Assembly (NCBI GenBank): GCA_964400785.1
Contig: CAYNWB010000026.1
Coordinates: 1-29,568, forward strand
DNA from: CAVQGZ01 sp964400785
GTDB lineage: Bacteria > Actinomycetota > Actinomycetes > Jiangellales > Jiangellaceae
Length of the DNA: 29,568 nt
Direction: 5' to 3'
Part shown: positions 8,027 through 16,606 of the stretch, in pieces
How the letters are laid out: the number at the start of each line of letters is the position of its first letter
Numbering within the stretch: the stretch's first letter is position 1
Notes under the pieces: model-generated
What the model saw: only the letters and a program-made list of their open reading frames with translations
The model's database searches: none
Told to the model about the DNA's origin: nothing
Program-made: the position numbers and the translations under genes

Positions 8027-8671
8027 ATGACCAGGCGGAAGACGGGCCAGCCATCGAGAGGGGCAACGGAGCTCGAGGACGACATCGCCGACGTCGGACG
8101 CACGCTGGGGGTCCTCCCCGGGCAGTCGCGCGCTGAGCGCCGTGCGTCGCGGCGGGCGTGGCTGTTCCTGGTGCTCGCGGTGATGGCGTGCATCCTGCTC
8201 GGCGGAGCCATCCTCGCCGTCCGATCGGAGTCGTCGAGGACGCAGCAGCAGGCCGAGCCTCGCGCGGACGCTGCGGGTGAGGTGGTCGGCGAGTCGGGGG
8301 TCGAGCAGTGCGCCGCAACCGATCTCGTCGACGTCCAGGTGCGGATGCAGCCGGAGGAGCGTGGCACCTCCGGAACACGCACGCTGGGAACCATGACGCT
8401 CTCGACCGGCTCGGGCGAGGCGCTGCGGGTGTGGGTGCTGGTCGACGAGGGTGAAGAAGGCGAGCAGAGCTGGTCGCGTCAGGGCTGGCAGCCGGTCGGG
8501 GCAGCGCTGTCGCGGGGCGCACCGATCGAGCAGCGCCTGAGCCAGACCGTCTACGACGACGGAGGGTCGACGTGGCGCACCATCACCGGTGTCGCCGCGT
8601 GGCGCTCTGCTCCGGAGTGTGCCGAGCTGCCCACCCCGGCACAGCTGGACGAGATCGCGGCACCAGTCTGA
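8027..8671 (+). CDS. Single-pass membrane protein with extracytoplasmic domain, unknown function
   Basis: A 214-residue protein I do not recognise. Residues 1-43 are basic and polar (cytoplasmic), 44-65 form one transmembrane helix (WLFLVLAVMACILLGGAILAV), and the rest should lie outside the membrane with a linker rich in Gln, Glu and Ala. The outer domain has two cysteines (C95 and C198) that could form a disulfide, and a compact beta-rich pattern (VDVQVRM, LRVWVLVDEG, TWRTITGVAAW). The positive-inside rule supports N-in topology. The start is well supported: GGAGG at 8014-8018, eight bases before ATG. Its 3' end faces the MscS gene, eleven bases away. The SDR gene is divergent, so the gap 7909-8026 holds promoters for both. 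Confidence 0.75.
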   Translation: MTRRKTGQPSRGATELEDDIADVGRTLGVLPGQSRAERRASRRAWLFLVLAVMACILLGGAILAVRSESSRTQQQAEPRADAAGEVVGESGVEQCAATDLVDVQVRMQPEERGTSGTRTLGTMTLSTGSGEALRVWVLVDEGEEGEQSWSRQGWQPVGAALSRGAPIEQRLSQTVYDDGGSTWRTITGVAAWRSAPECAELPTPAQLDEIAAPV

Positions 8672-8682
8672 CCGCGGGCGGA

Positions 8683-9669
8683 TCAGCCCTCGTTGCGCAT
8701 CCACACCGTGCGCTGCGGGAACGGGATCTCGACGCCCTCGGCGTCGAAGCGCTCCTTGATGCGCTGACGCAGCTCGCGTGCCACGCCCCACTGCTCGCCC
8801 GGCACGGTCTTGACGACCAGGCGCACCACGATGGCGTCGGCGGCCAGCTGCTCGACGCCCCACACCTCCGGCTCGGCGAGCACCAGAGGTGCCCAGGCAT
8901 CGTCGGCGGCCAGCTCTCGGGCGACCTGCTCCATCAGCTGCTTCACGCGTGGCACGTCGGAGTCGTAGGCCACGCCGATGTCGAGAAGGGCGCGCGACCA
9001 GTTCTGGCTCATGTTGCCGACTCGCACGACCTCACCGTTGCGCACGTACCAGACGACACCGTCCACCGCCCGCAGCCGCGTGACGCGCAGGTGGACGTCC
9101 TCGACGACGCCGGACGCCTCTCCGAGGTCGACGATGTCGCCCACGCCGTACTGGTCCTCGAGCAGCATGAACACGCCGGAGAGGAAGTCCGAGACGACCG
9201 ACTGGGCACCGAACCCGAGCGCCACCCCGACGACTCCGGCGCCGGCGACGAGAGGTGCGAGGTTGAAGCCGAGCTCACCGAGCACCATGATCACAGCGAT
9301 GCTGACGACCAGCACGCTGGTGATGTTCGCGGCGAGCTGTCCGAGGCTCGTCGCGCGGGTGGCGCGTCGTTCGTCGGCCACGACGTCCGCACCGATGACC
9401 TCCCGGGCGCTCGCGGCGGTGCGTCCGATCAGCGAGGGCTCGCCCCGCGGAGCAGACAGCCGAGCGACGAAGCGCTCGATCGACTTGATGACGAGCAGTC
9501 GAACGAGGAACGCCACCACGACGATGCCGACGATGCGCAGCACGGGGCCGGTGATCAGGTCTTGCCACCAGACGAGCTGGGACGGGTCTCCCTGCAGGTC
9601 GGGGCCGTCGATCTCGATGGTCGGGCTCGGCTGCTCGGACTGGACGAGGAGAGGTGGGGCGACGGTCAC
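8683..9669 (-). CDS. MscS-family mechanosensitive channel
   Basis: A small-conductance mechanosensitive channel protein of 328 residues, opening under membrane tension to release solutes on osmotic downshock. Three hydrophobic helices are visible, at about residues 38-60, 112-135 and 138-170. The third is the pore helix with the Gly/Ala knob-and-groove pattern AGAGVVGVALGFGAQSVV, followed by the conserved MscS stretch FLSGVFMLLEDQYGVGDIV. The beta domain (about 170-235) and C-terminal alpha/beta domain follow; it ends FPQRTVWMRNEG. The start is GTG 9669 rather than the longer frame to 9777, because TACCCT (9676-9681) ends six bases upstream. The ligand or tension threshold cannot be read from sequence. 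Confidence 0.93.
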   Translation of the reverse strand: MTVAPPLLVQSEQPSPTIEIDGPDLQGDPSQLVWWQDLITGPVLRIVGIVVVAFLVRLLVIKSIERFVARLSAPRGEPSLIGRTAASAREVIGADVVADERRATRATSLGQLAANITSVLVVSIAVIMVLGELGFNLAPLVAGAGVVGVALGFGAQSVVSDFLSGVFMLLEDQYGVGDIVDLGEASGVVEDVHLRVTRLRAVDGVVWYVRNGEVVRVGNMSQNWSRALLDIGVAYDSDVPRVKQLMEQVARELAADDAWAPLVLAEPEVWGVEQLAADAIVVRLVVKTVPGEQWGVARELRQRIKERFDAEGVEIPFPQRTVWMRNEG

Positions 9670-9675
9670 GCTGGC

Positions 9676-9681
9676 AGGGTA
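9676..9681 (-). promoter_or_regulatory. Leaderless -10 TACCCT for the MscS gene
   Basis: TACCCT on the minus strand ends six bases before GTG 9669, the same hexamer and spacing as for ettA. It decides the start codon of the channel gene. Confidence 0.5.
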
Positions 9682-9725
9682 GGCACCGTGGTCGGACGTT
9701 GCAGCGAGGGGGCGGGGGGCAGGGC

Positions 9726-11177
9726 GTGAGCATCCACGAGATGACGGCGCGAGAGCTGGCTGCCGAGATTCGCGCACGACGGCTGTCCCCGGTCGAGGTC
9801 ACCGAGCACGCGCTGCGACGTGCGGACGACCTCGACGAGCCTCTGGGCCTGTTCATCACCCGGACCCCGCAACGTGCCCTGGACCAGGCCCGGGCCGCGG
9901 AGCAGGTGCTCATGCGGTCGTCGGACCTGTCCGACCTGCCGCCCCTGCTCGGCGTGCCCTGCCCGGTCAAGGACCTCACTGCCGTCGCGGGCGTGCGCTA
10001 CACGCTCGGCAGCGCCGCCTTCGCCGACCAGGTGGCCGAGGTCGACGACGGGGTGGTCACGCTGCTGCGCGACGCCGGCACGATCATGACCGGCAAGACC
10101 AACACCCCGGAGATCGGGCTGCCCTGCTACACCGAGCCCGACGTCGCCCCGCCGGCGCGCACACCGTGGCACCCGGCGCGGTCGGCGGGAGGGTCAAGCG
10201 GCGGCGCGGCGGCCGCTGTGGCGGCCGGGGTGGCTCCCCTCGCCCAGGGCTCGGACGGGGGAGGGTCGATCCGCATCCCGGCCTCCGCCTGCGGAGTGGT
10301 CGGGCTCAAGCCGACCCGAGGCCGTGTCAGCCCCGGCCCGGTCGGGGTCGACGTCACCGGGCTCGCGGTCACCGGACCACTGGCGCGGACGGTCGCGGAC
10401 GTGGCGCTGATGCTCGACGTGCTGTCGGCCTCGTGGCCCGGGGACGTCACGGCCCTGCCGGGGCCGAGGACGAGCTTCGTCGACGCCAGCCAGCGTCGCC
10501 CGCCCCGGCTTCGTGTCGGGCTGCTGCTCGACCCGGTGATCGCAGCCGATGCTCCCGTGCATCCTGCCTGCCGGCAGGCTGCCGAGAGCGCGGGCCTTCT
10601 GCTGGCCGACCTGGGCCACGAGGTGGAGCCCGTCGGGGTGCCCTTCGAGCCTGAGCAGTGGGCGGCGTTCTCGGTCGTCTGGGCAGCCCTCGCCGCGTCC
10701 TTCCCGGTTCCCCCGCAGCGCGAGCCCGACCTGCGCCCTCTGACGCGGTGGCTGCGCGAGCAGGGTGCGGGGGTGTCGGCGGTCGAGTACGTCACGGCCA
10801 TGGCTGCCGGGCAGATGGTGGCCCGTCGTGTTGCCCAGGCATGGGCGGGCTACGACGTCATCCTGAGTCCGACGCTCGCCGACCTGCCGGCACCGGTCGG
10901 TGGGCTTCGCGACGACACCGACCCAGCCGGAGACTTCGAGGCTCAGACCCGCTTCACGCCGTGGACCAGCCTGTGGAACCTGGCCGGGCGCCCGGCGATC
11001 TCGCTGCCCCTGCACTGGCATGCCGAGGGGGCCGTCGACCTGCCCGTCGGCGTCATGCTGGGCGGCGGGTTCGGCGCCGAGGAGCTGCTGCTGTCCCTCG
11101 CCGGCGAGCTCGAGCAGGCCCATCCCTGGGCCCACCGGTACGCCGGTCTCTGGGCCTCCATGACGGGGCATACCTGA
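9726..11177 (+). CDS. Amidase signature family hydrolase
   Basis: An amidase-signature enzyme of 483 residues that hydrolyses a carboxamide to the acid and ammonia. The Ser-cisSer-Lys triad is present: K82 in CPVKDL, S158 in GGSSGG and nucleophile S181 in GSDGGGSIRIPA. The commonest form of the last motif is GSDTGGS; here the fourth residue is Gly, a mild variant. The N-terminal MTARELAAEIRARRLSPVEV helix and the C-terminal WNLAGRPAISLP segment are typical. GTG 9726 is chosen because it begins the conserved N-terminal helix and follows a G-rich stretch; the frame extends upstream to 9654. There are no gat partner genes nearby, so a free-standing amidase, not the tRNA amidotransferase, is most likely. 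The divergent MscS gene starts 56 bases away. Substrate unknown. Confidence 0.88.
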   Translation: MSIHEMTARELAAEIRARRLSPVEVTEHALRRADDLDEPLGLFITRTPQRALDQARAAEQVLMRSSDLSDLPPLLGVPCPVKDLTAVAGVRYTLGSAAFADQVAEVDDGVVTLLRDAGTIMTGKTNTPEIGLPCYTEPDVAPPARTPWHPARSAGGSSGGAAAAVAAGVAPLAQGSDGGGSIRIPASACGVVGLKPTRGRVSPGPVGVDVTGLAVTGPLARTVADVALMLDVLSASWPGDVTALPGPRTSFVDASQRRPPRLRVGLLLDPVIAADAPVHPACRQAAESAGLLLADLGHEVEPVGVPFEPEQWAAFSVVWAALAASFPVPPQREPDLRPLTRWLREQGAGVSAVEYVTAMAAGQMVARRVAQAWAGYDVILSPTLADLPAPVGGLRDDTDPAGDFEAQTRFTPWTSLWNLAGRPAISLPLHWHAEGAVDLPVGVMLGGGFGAEELLLSLAGELEQAHPWAHRYAGLWASMTGHT

Positions 11178-11183
11178 GTGCGG

Positions 11184-11189
11184 CAGACT
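11184..11189 (+). promoter_or_regulatory. -10-like CAGACT for the GH77 gene
   Basis: CAGACT ends eight bases before GTG 11198, seven bases after the amidase stop codon. It would allow a transcript of malQ independent of the amidase. Confidence 0.3.
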
Positions 11190-11197
11190 TCGGGGTC

Positions 11198-13315
11198 GTG
11201 ACCGACCCTTGGCCCGAGCTCTACGACCTGGCGAACGCGCATGGAGTGGCGACCGAGTTCTGGGACTGGCAGGGCAGGCACACGGTCGTGCCCGCCGAGA
11301 CGATCGTCACCGTGCTGGGCGCTCTCGGCGTGCAGGCCTCGACCCCCGAGGCCACGGGGGTCGCCCTCTACTACGACTGGCTGCACCGGTGGGAGCGCAT
11401 GCTCCCTCCCTGCCTGGTCACGCGACAGGGCTGGAGCCCGTGGTTCGCGGTGCACGTCGAGCATGGCTCGGACGTCACGGTCTGGATCGAGACCGAGGAC
11501 GGCTCCCGACGCTCCGACGTCCACCAGCAGGACCACTGGGTCACCCCCGAGTGGGTGAACGGAACCCTGATCGGGGAGGCGACGTTCTCGATCCCTGCCG
11601 ACCTGCCGTTGGGCTACCACCGCCTCGTCGCCTCCTCGGGCGAGCGTCGCGCCGAGTGCCCTCTGATCATCACGCCGTCGTGGGTCGGGCTACCGGCGGC
11701 ACTGGGTGACCACCGAGCGTGGGGTCTGGCGCTGCAGCTCTACAGCGTGCGTTCGGCCCGGTCGTGGGGTGTCGGTGACCTGGCCGACCTGGCCGACCTC
11801 ACCACCTGGGCCGGGGTCGAGCACGGGGCGGGATTCGTGCTGGTCAACCCCCTGCACGCGGCCGAACCGGCCGCTCCCATGGAGCCGTCGCCGTACCTGC
11901 CGTCCACCCGCCGATTCGTCAACCCCCTCTACCTTCGCGTCGAGGCCATCGAGGAGTACGCCTACCTCGACGAGCCCGATCGGGCACACGTCGACCGTCT
12001 GCGGGCGGACGTGGCGCCCCTCAACACTGCCGACGTCATCGACCGTGATGCTGCATGGACGGCCAAGGACGCCGCCCTGCGCCTGGTGCACCAGGTACCG
12101 CGCAGCGCCGGCAGGCAGATCTCCTACCGCGCGTTCGTCCTCGAGCAGGGCCAGGGGCTCCTCGACTTCGCGACCTGGTGCGTCCTGTCGGTGCTGCACG
12201 GCGCGGACTGGTCGCAGTGGCCGGACGACCTTCGCGACCCTCGGTCGCAGGCGGTGGCGAGGGTGCGAGCCGAACGGTCCGACGACGTCGACTACTACTG
12301 CTGGCTGCAGTGGGTGCTCGACGAGCAGCTGCGGGCCGTGCAGGACGAGGCCCGCGACAGCCACATGCCGATCGGGCTCATGCAGGATCTCGCCGTCGGC
12401 GTCCACCCTCGTGGCGCGGACGCGTGGGGACTGCAGGACGTGCTGGCCCAGGGCATCACCGTGGGCGCTCCGCCCGATGCGTTCAACCAGCAGGGCCAGA
12501 ACTGGTCCCAGCCTCCCTGGCGTCCGGACCGGCTGGCCGAGACCGGCTATGCGGCGTACCGGGACCTGCTGCGGACCGTGCTCAGGCACGCCGGCGGGCT
12601 GCGGGTCGACCACATCATCGGGCTGTTCCGGCTGTGGTGGATCCCCGAGGATCGCCCGCCCACCGAGGGCACCTACGTGCGCTACGACCACGAGGCGTTG
12701 GTCGGCATCCTCGCGCTCGAGGCGGTGCGGTCGGGGGCCATCCTGGTGGGGGAGGACCTTGGGACGGTCGAACCCTGGGTGCGGGAGTATCTGCGCGAGA
12801 GAGGAATCCTGGGGACCTCGGTGCTGTGGTTCGAGTACGACCACGAGGGACGGCCTCTGCACCCCGAGCACTGGCGCGACCTGTGCCTGGCCACCGTCAC
12901 CACCCATGACCTGCCGCCCACAGCGGGCTACCTGGCGGGAGACCACGTCCGGCTGCGGGACGAGCTGGGGCTGCTCACCCGAGACGTCGACGACGAGATG
13001 GCCGTCGACGCTGCGGAGCGACAGGCATGGCTCGACGTGCTGCGCAACCGTGGGCTGCTCGACCCAGGTGCTCCCGTCGGTCAGACCATCGAGGCGTTGC
13101 ACCGGCTGCTCATGTGGTCGCCGGCCCGGCTGATCGGGGTGTCGCTGACCGACCTCGTCGGTGACCGGCGCACCCAGAACCAGCCGGGGACGACCGATGA
13201 GTACCCGAACTGGCGGGTGCCGTTGACCGACAGCGACGGGCGCGTGCTGACTGTGCAGGACGTCGTCACCCACCCGCGAGCAGAGTCGCTGCCGCGGGTG
13301 GTCGGCGGGCGTTGA
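11198..13315 (+). CDS. malQ: 4-alpha-glucanotransferase (amylomaltase, GH77)
   Basis: A disproportionating enzyme of 705 residues that transfers alpha-1,4-glucan segments between maltodextrins in the cytoplasm. The long N-terminal extension (about 1-150, beta-rich) is typical of the actinobacterial and E. coli form. GH77 motifs are clear: YLPSTRRFVNPLYL near the sugar-binding loop, nucleophile D471 in LRVDHIIGLFRLWWIP, acid/base E519 in GEDLGTV and D571 in TTHDLPPTAGYL; the TQNQPGTTDEYPNWR segment near the C-terminus is also diagnostic. The start is GTG 11198, 20 bases after the amidase stop, with CAGACT eight bases upstream. Together with the GH13 enzyme at 4323-5963 it indicates maltodextrin or glycogen turnover in this region. 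Confidence 0.95.
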   Translation: MTDPWPELYDLANAHGVATEFWDWQGRHTVVPAETIVTVLGALGVQASTPEATGVALYYDWLHRWERMLPPCLVTRQGWSPWFAVHVEHGSDVTVWIETEDGSRRSDVHQQDHWVTPEWVNGTLIGEATFSIPADLPLGYHRLVASSGERRAECPLIITPSWVGLPAALGDHRAWGLALQLYSVRSARSWGVGDLADLADLTTWAGVEHGAGFVLVNPLHAAEPAAPMEPSPYLPSTRRFVNPLYLRVEAIEEYAYLDEPDRAHVDRLRADVAPLNTADVIDRDAAWTAKDAALRLVHQVPRSAGRQISYRAFVLEQGQGLLDFATWCVLSVLHGADWSQWPDDLRDPRSQAVARVRAERSDDVDYYCWLQWVLDEQLRAVQDEARDSHMPIGLMQDLAVGVHPRGADAWGLQDVLAQGITVGAPPDAFNQQGQNWSQPPWRPDRLAETGYAAYRDLLRTVLRHAGGLRVDHIIGLFRLWWIPEDRPPTEGTYVRYDHEALVGILALEAVRSGAILVGEDLGTVEPWVREYLRERGILGTSVLWFEYDHEGRPLHPEHWRDLCLATVTTHDLPPTAGYLAGDHVRLRDELGLLTRDVDDEMAVDAAERQAWLDVLRNRGLLDPGAPVGQTIEALHRLLMWSPARLIGVSLTDLVGDRRTQNQPGTTDEYPNWRVPLTDSDGRVLTVQDVVTHPRAESLPRVVGGR

Positions 13316-13324
13316 GACTGCTGG

Positions 13325-15874
13325 TCAGGCGTCGCGCTGCTGTGCGCGCAGCGCGCGGGACACGTCGGCCGCTCCCTCCCTCAGCATCCGGCGCACGGCG
13401 CGTGGCGTCCCGTCCGCCTCGGCCAGCGTGTGGGCCCGCTGCACCGTCTGCTCCGACACCTGCAGGCGCGGGAACAGCCCCTCGATGATGCGCTCGGCGG
13501 TGTGGAACGTCCTCTCGTCCCACACGCGCAGAACCGAGTCGAAGTAGGGGTCGGCGAACCCGGCCAGCAGGTCGGCCTGCTCGGATGGCATGAATCCGGC
13601 GAGCGTGGCCTCCATCTCGGAGTTGGTGAGACCGGACGGGTCCATGATCGCGTCCCACGCGAGCTGCTTGGCCTGCTCGTCCGGGATGGCTGCACGAGCC
13701 AGTGCGGCCTGGCGCTCGCCCGCGGCTGTCCGGTCGGACTCGAGCTCGGCTGCGATCTGCTCGATGCCGGCGTGGCCCTTGACGACGAGGCGCTGCAGCA
13801 GGTGCCAGCGCAGGTCACGGTCCATCGTGAGGCCCGGCATCTGGTGCGAGCCGTCCAGCAGCCCGGAGATCTCAGCGATGTCCTCGGGTGTGGTGGCCGC
13901 GGCCGACCAGGCGCGAACCAGTGCCAGCTGGTGGTCGCTGCCGGGCTCGGACTGGCGCAGACGGCGGCCCAGGCCCGCGGCCCAGCGCTCGCGCAGGGAG
14001 TCCCTGGTGGCCGGAGCGCTGTACAGCTCGACGGCCGTGCGGGCCTGCGCGAGCAGCGTCTGCACCACCGACAGGTCGGTCTCCCGGCCGACGCCGGCCA
14101 GCACGAGCGTCACGTAGCGGCCGGCAGGGATCTCAGCGTCTCGCAGCATGTCGGTCAGACCCGTCCAGGCCAACGACCGCGGCAGCGAGTCGTGCAGGTC
14201 GCCGATGTGCTTGTCCAGCGTCGCCAGCGAGCCCGCGTCGAACCGGATCTTGGCGAACGTCAGGTCGTCGTCGTTCACCAGCACGAGGTCGGCGACCGAC
14301 TGACCGATCAGCTGCGGCACGGGGGTGCGCTCACCGGTGACGTCGAGCTCGAAGCGCTCGCGGCGCTTCAGACCGTCGGCCCCGGCGTCGTAGAGCCCGA
14401 TCGCGATGCGGTGCGAACGAAGCGTGGGGTGCTCGGCGGGCGCGTCCTGAAGGATCGCGGCGTAGGTGTACTGCGAGTTGCCCGCGTTCTCCGACACCTC
14501 GAGCACCGGGCGCAGCGTGTTCGCCCCGGCGGTCATCAGCCACTCCTGCTCCCACTGCGACAGGTCGCGCCCGCTCTCGGCCTCCAGCTCGGTGAACAGG
14601 TCGGCCAGCGTGGTGTTGCCCCAGGCGTGCCGCCGGAAGTACCGGCGCAGCCCCGCGATGAAGGCGTCGCGTCCCACCCACGCGACGAGCTGCTTGAGCA
14701 CGGCGGCACCCTTGGCGTAGGTGATCCCGTCGAAGTTGATCTCGACGTCCTCGAGGTCGCGAATCTCGGCCGAGATGGGGTGAGTGGTCGGCAGCTGGTC
14801 CTGGCGCAGCGCCCAGAGCTTCTCGGCGGAGGCGAACGTCGTCCACGCCTGCGTCCAGTGAGTGGCCTCGGACTGGGCGAGGACGGACGCCCAGGTGGCG
14901 AACGACTCGTTCAGCCACAGGTCGTTCCACCAGCGCATGGTCACGAGGTCCCCGAACCACATGTGCGCCATCTCGTGCAGGATCGTCTCGGCCCGACGCT
15001 CGTAGGCGGCGTCGGTGACCCGGCTGCGGAACAGGTACTCGTCGCGGTACGTCACGCACCCGGCGTTCTCCATGGCGCCCGCGTTGAACTCCGGCACGAA
15101 CAGCTGGTCGTAGGCACCGAACGGATACGGGTAGTCGAAGAGCTGCTCGAAGAACTCGAAGCCGCGCCGCGTGACGTCGAAGATGGCGTCGGCGTCGAGG
15201 TGTTCCACCAGTGACTGGCGGCAGTACACGGCCAGCGGGATGGTGCCGCTCGCGCCCACGTACTCCGACCGCTCCACATGGTAGGGCCCGGCGCAGACCG
15301 CGGTGATGTAGCTCGAGATGGGTTCGGTCGCCGCGAACGACCACCGGCGTGTTCCGTGGCCGACGTCGCTGACGTCGGCCTGTGTGTTGGACACGACCAG
15401 CCAGTCGTCCTGCACGTCCACGGTGAAAGTGAAGGGCGCCTTGAGGTCGGGCTGCTCGAACACGGCGAACACCCGTCGGGAGTCGGGCACCTCGAACTGC
15501 GAGTACAGGTAGGTCTGCTTGTCCACGGGGTCGACGAAGCGGTGCAGGCCCTCTCCCGTGGTCATGTAGGCACAGCGAGCGCTGACTGTGACCTCGTTCG
15601 TCGCCTCGATCAGGCCGGTGAGCGCGATGCGGGCGCCGTCGAAGACCTCGGCCGGGTCGAGGTCACGGCCGTTCAGCGTGACCGTCAGCACCTCGGGGGC
15701 CACGAGGTCGAGCCAGCAGGCGCTCGAGGGATCGTCGCTGGTGAAGCGCACCGTCGTCGTGGACCCGAAGGTGGGGCCGTCCGAGGTGAGGTCGAGGCGC
15801 ACGTCGTAGGACTGCACCGCCAGGTGGCTCGCGCGGCTCTCGGCCTCGATCCGGGTGAGGTTCGTCGTCGACAT
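13325..15874 (-). CDS. pepN: Aminopeptidase N (M1 zinc metallopeptidase)
   Basis: A cytoplasmic M1 aminopeptidase of 849 residues, the usual length of the actinobacterial lysyl-aminopeptidase/PepN group. It removes N-terminal residues from peptides. The exopeptidase motif GAMEN is at 266-270, the zinc motif HEMAH at 300-304 and the third ligand E323 in LNESFA, preceded by VTMRWWNDLW. A C-terminal ERAP1-like helical domain (about 520-849) completes the protein. There is no signal peptide. The start is ATG 15874; CAGGAT on the minus strand ends six bases upstream, suggesting leaderless transcription. The divergent DsbA-like gene starts 63 bases away, so the two promoters share this gap. From memory, M. 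tuberculosis pepN (Rv2467) has the same divergent neighbour (Rv2466c). Confidence 0.96.
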   Translation of the reverse strand: MSTTNLTRIEAESRASHLAVQSYDVRLDLTSDGPTFGSTTTVRFTSDDPSSACWLDLVAPEVLTVTLNGRDLDPAEVFDGARIALTGLIEATNEVTVSARCAYMTTGEGLHRFVDPVDKQTYLYSQFEVPDSRRVFAVFEQPDLKAPFTFTVDVQDDWLVVSNTQADVSDVGHGTRRWSFAATEPISSYITAVCAGPYHVERSEYVGASGTIPLAVYCRQSLVEHLDADAIFDVTRRGFEFFEQLFDYPYPFGAYDQLFVPEFNAGAMENAGCVTYRDEYLFRSRVTDAAYERRAETILHEMAHMWFGDLVTMRWWNDLWLNESFATWASVLAQSEATHWTQAWTTFASAEKLWALRQDQLPTTHPISAEIRDLEDVEINFDGITYAKGAAVLKQLVAWVGRDAFIAGLRRYFRRHAWGNTTLADLFTELEAESGRDLSQWEQEWLMTAGANTLRPVLEVSENAGNSQYTYAAILQDAPAEHPTLRSHRIAIGLYDAGADGLKRRERFELDVTGERTPVPQLIGQSVADLVLVNDDDLTFAKIRFDAGSLATLDKHIGDLHDSLPRSLAWTGLTDMLRDAEIPAGRYVTLVLAGVGRETDLSVVQTLLAQARTAVELYSAPATRDSLRERWAAGLGRRLRQSEPGSDHQLALVRAWSAAATTPEDIAEISGLLDGSHQMPGLTMDRDLRWHLLQRLVVKGHAGIEQIAAELESDRTAAGERQAALARAAIPDEQAKQLAWDAIMDPSGLTNSEMEATLAGFMPSEQADLLAGFADPYFDSVLRVWDERTFHTAERIIEGLFPRLQVSEQTVQRAHTLAEADGTPRAVRRMLREGAADVSRALRAQQRDA

Positions 15875-15880
15875 ACCGCG

Positions 15881-15886
15881 ATCCTG
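15881..15886 (-). promoter_or_regulatory. Leaderless -10-like CAGGAT for pepN
   Basis: CAGGAT on the minus strand ends six bases before the pepN ATG. Confidence 0.35.
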
Positions 15887-15924
15887 TCACCTCGCCAGAA
15901 CATGCCACGCCGGACCCCTGATGG

Positions 15925-15930
15925 CACACT
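15925..15930 (+). promoter_or_regulatory. Leaderless -10-like CACACT for the DsbA-like gene
   Basis: CACACT ends six bases before GTG 15937. The same hexamer recurs before rpiB (16594-16599) and the small gene at 20377, so it looks like a local variant of the TANNNT element. Confidence 0.4.
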
Positions 15931-15936
15931 CGCGCA

Positions 15937-16554
15937 GTGCCCGACTCGCCAGCGGTGACCACCGCCGACTTCTGGTTCGACCCGATCTGCCCCTGGGCGT
16001 GGATGACCTCGCGGTGGATGGACGAGGTCGCCCGCCTGAGGCCGGTGGAGGTCCGCTGGCGCGTCATGTCGCTCGCCTACCTCAACGCCGGACGAGACCT
16101 GCCGCCGGACTACGCGGACCTCATGGAGCGTGCCTGGGGGCCTGTGCGCGTGCTGACCGCCGCGCGGCTGGAGCACGGTCGCGAGGTGCTCAAGCCGCTG
16201 TACGACGCCGTCGGCGGACGCCTGCACCCCGGTGAACGCGAGGACTGGGACGAGGTGCTGGCCGAGTCCCTCGCCGAGGTGGGGTTGCCGGCAGGGCTGC
16301 TCGACGCGGCGACGTCGGACTCCCTCGACGACGAGGTCAGGGCCGAGCACCACGAGGGCATGGACCGTGTCGGGGACGATGTCGGCACCCCGGTGATCGC
16401 CGTCGGCGACGTGGCGTTCTTCGGGCCCGTCGTCAGTCCCGCTCCGACCGGTGAGCAGGCGCTGCGGCTGTTCGACGGGGTCGTCGCCGTCGCCTCGGTG
16501 GACGGCTTCTTCGAGCTCAAGCGAAGCCGCACCCGCGGCCCCGACTTCGGCTGA
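15937..16554 (+). CDS. DsbA-like oxidoreductase, mycothiol-dependent nitroreductase (Rv2466c) family
   Basis: A thioredoxin-fold protein of 205 residues resembling M. tuberculosis Rv2466c, a mycothiol-dependent reductase that acts in oxidative stress and activates some nitro-prodrugs. The family signature DFWFDPICPWAWMTSRW begins at residue 11; the C-terminal parts DVGTPVIAVGDVAFFGPV (with the cis-proline in GTPVI) and FFELKRSRT also match. As I recall, Rv2466c has a CPWC active site. Here the second cysteine is Ala (C18, A21), so the protein is a monothiol form and must rely on mycothiol or another thiol for resolution. The start GTG 15937 agrees with CACACT six bases upstream. It lies 52 bases before rpiB on the same strand, the same order as Rv2466c-Rv2465c. 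Confidence 0.9.
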   Translation: MPDSPAVTTADFWFDPICPWAWMTSRWMDEVARLRPVEVRWRVMSLAYLNAGRDLPPDYADLMERAWGPVRVLTAARLEHGREVLKPLYDAVGGRLHPGEREDWDEVLAESLAEVGLPAGLLDAATSDSLDDEVRAEHHEGMDRVGDDVGTPVIAVGDVAFFGPVVSPAPTGEQALRLFDGVVAVASVDGFFELKRSRTRGPDFG

Positions 16555-16593
16555 GGCCGGACCCGGACCAGCGGACGTCCGCCACGAACGTGA

Positions 16594-16599
16594 CACACT
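16594..16599 (+). promoter_or_regulatory. Leaderless -10-like CACACT for rpiB
   Basis: CACACT ends seven bases before the rpiB ATG at 16607. It argues for the short start rather than the longer open frame from 16451, which would overlap the DsbA-like gene. Confidence 0.4.
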
Positions 16600-16606
16600 C
16601 GCTGCC

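Noticed and set aside
10658..11197. Upstream extension of the malQ frame inside the amidase gene
   Set aside because: It overlaps conserved amidase sequence in another phase; malQ homology starts after GTG 11198.
13430..15214. A 594-codon plus-strand frame opposite pepN
   Set aside because: Shadow of the pepN codons; no recognisable domain, and pepN is intact.
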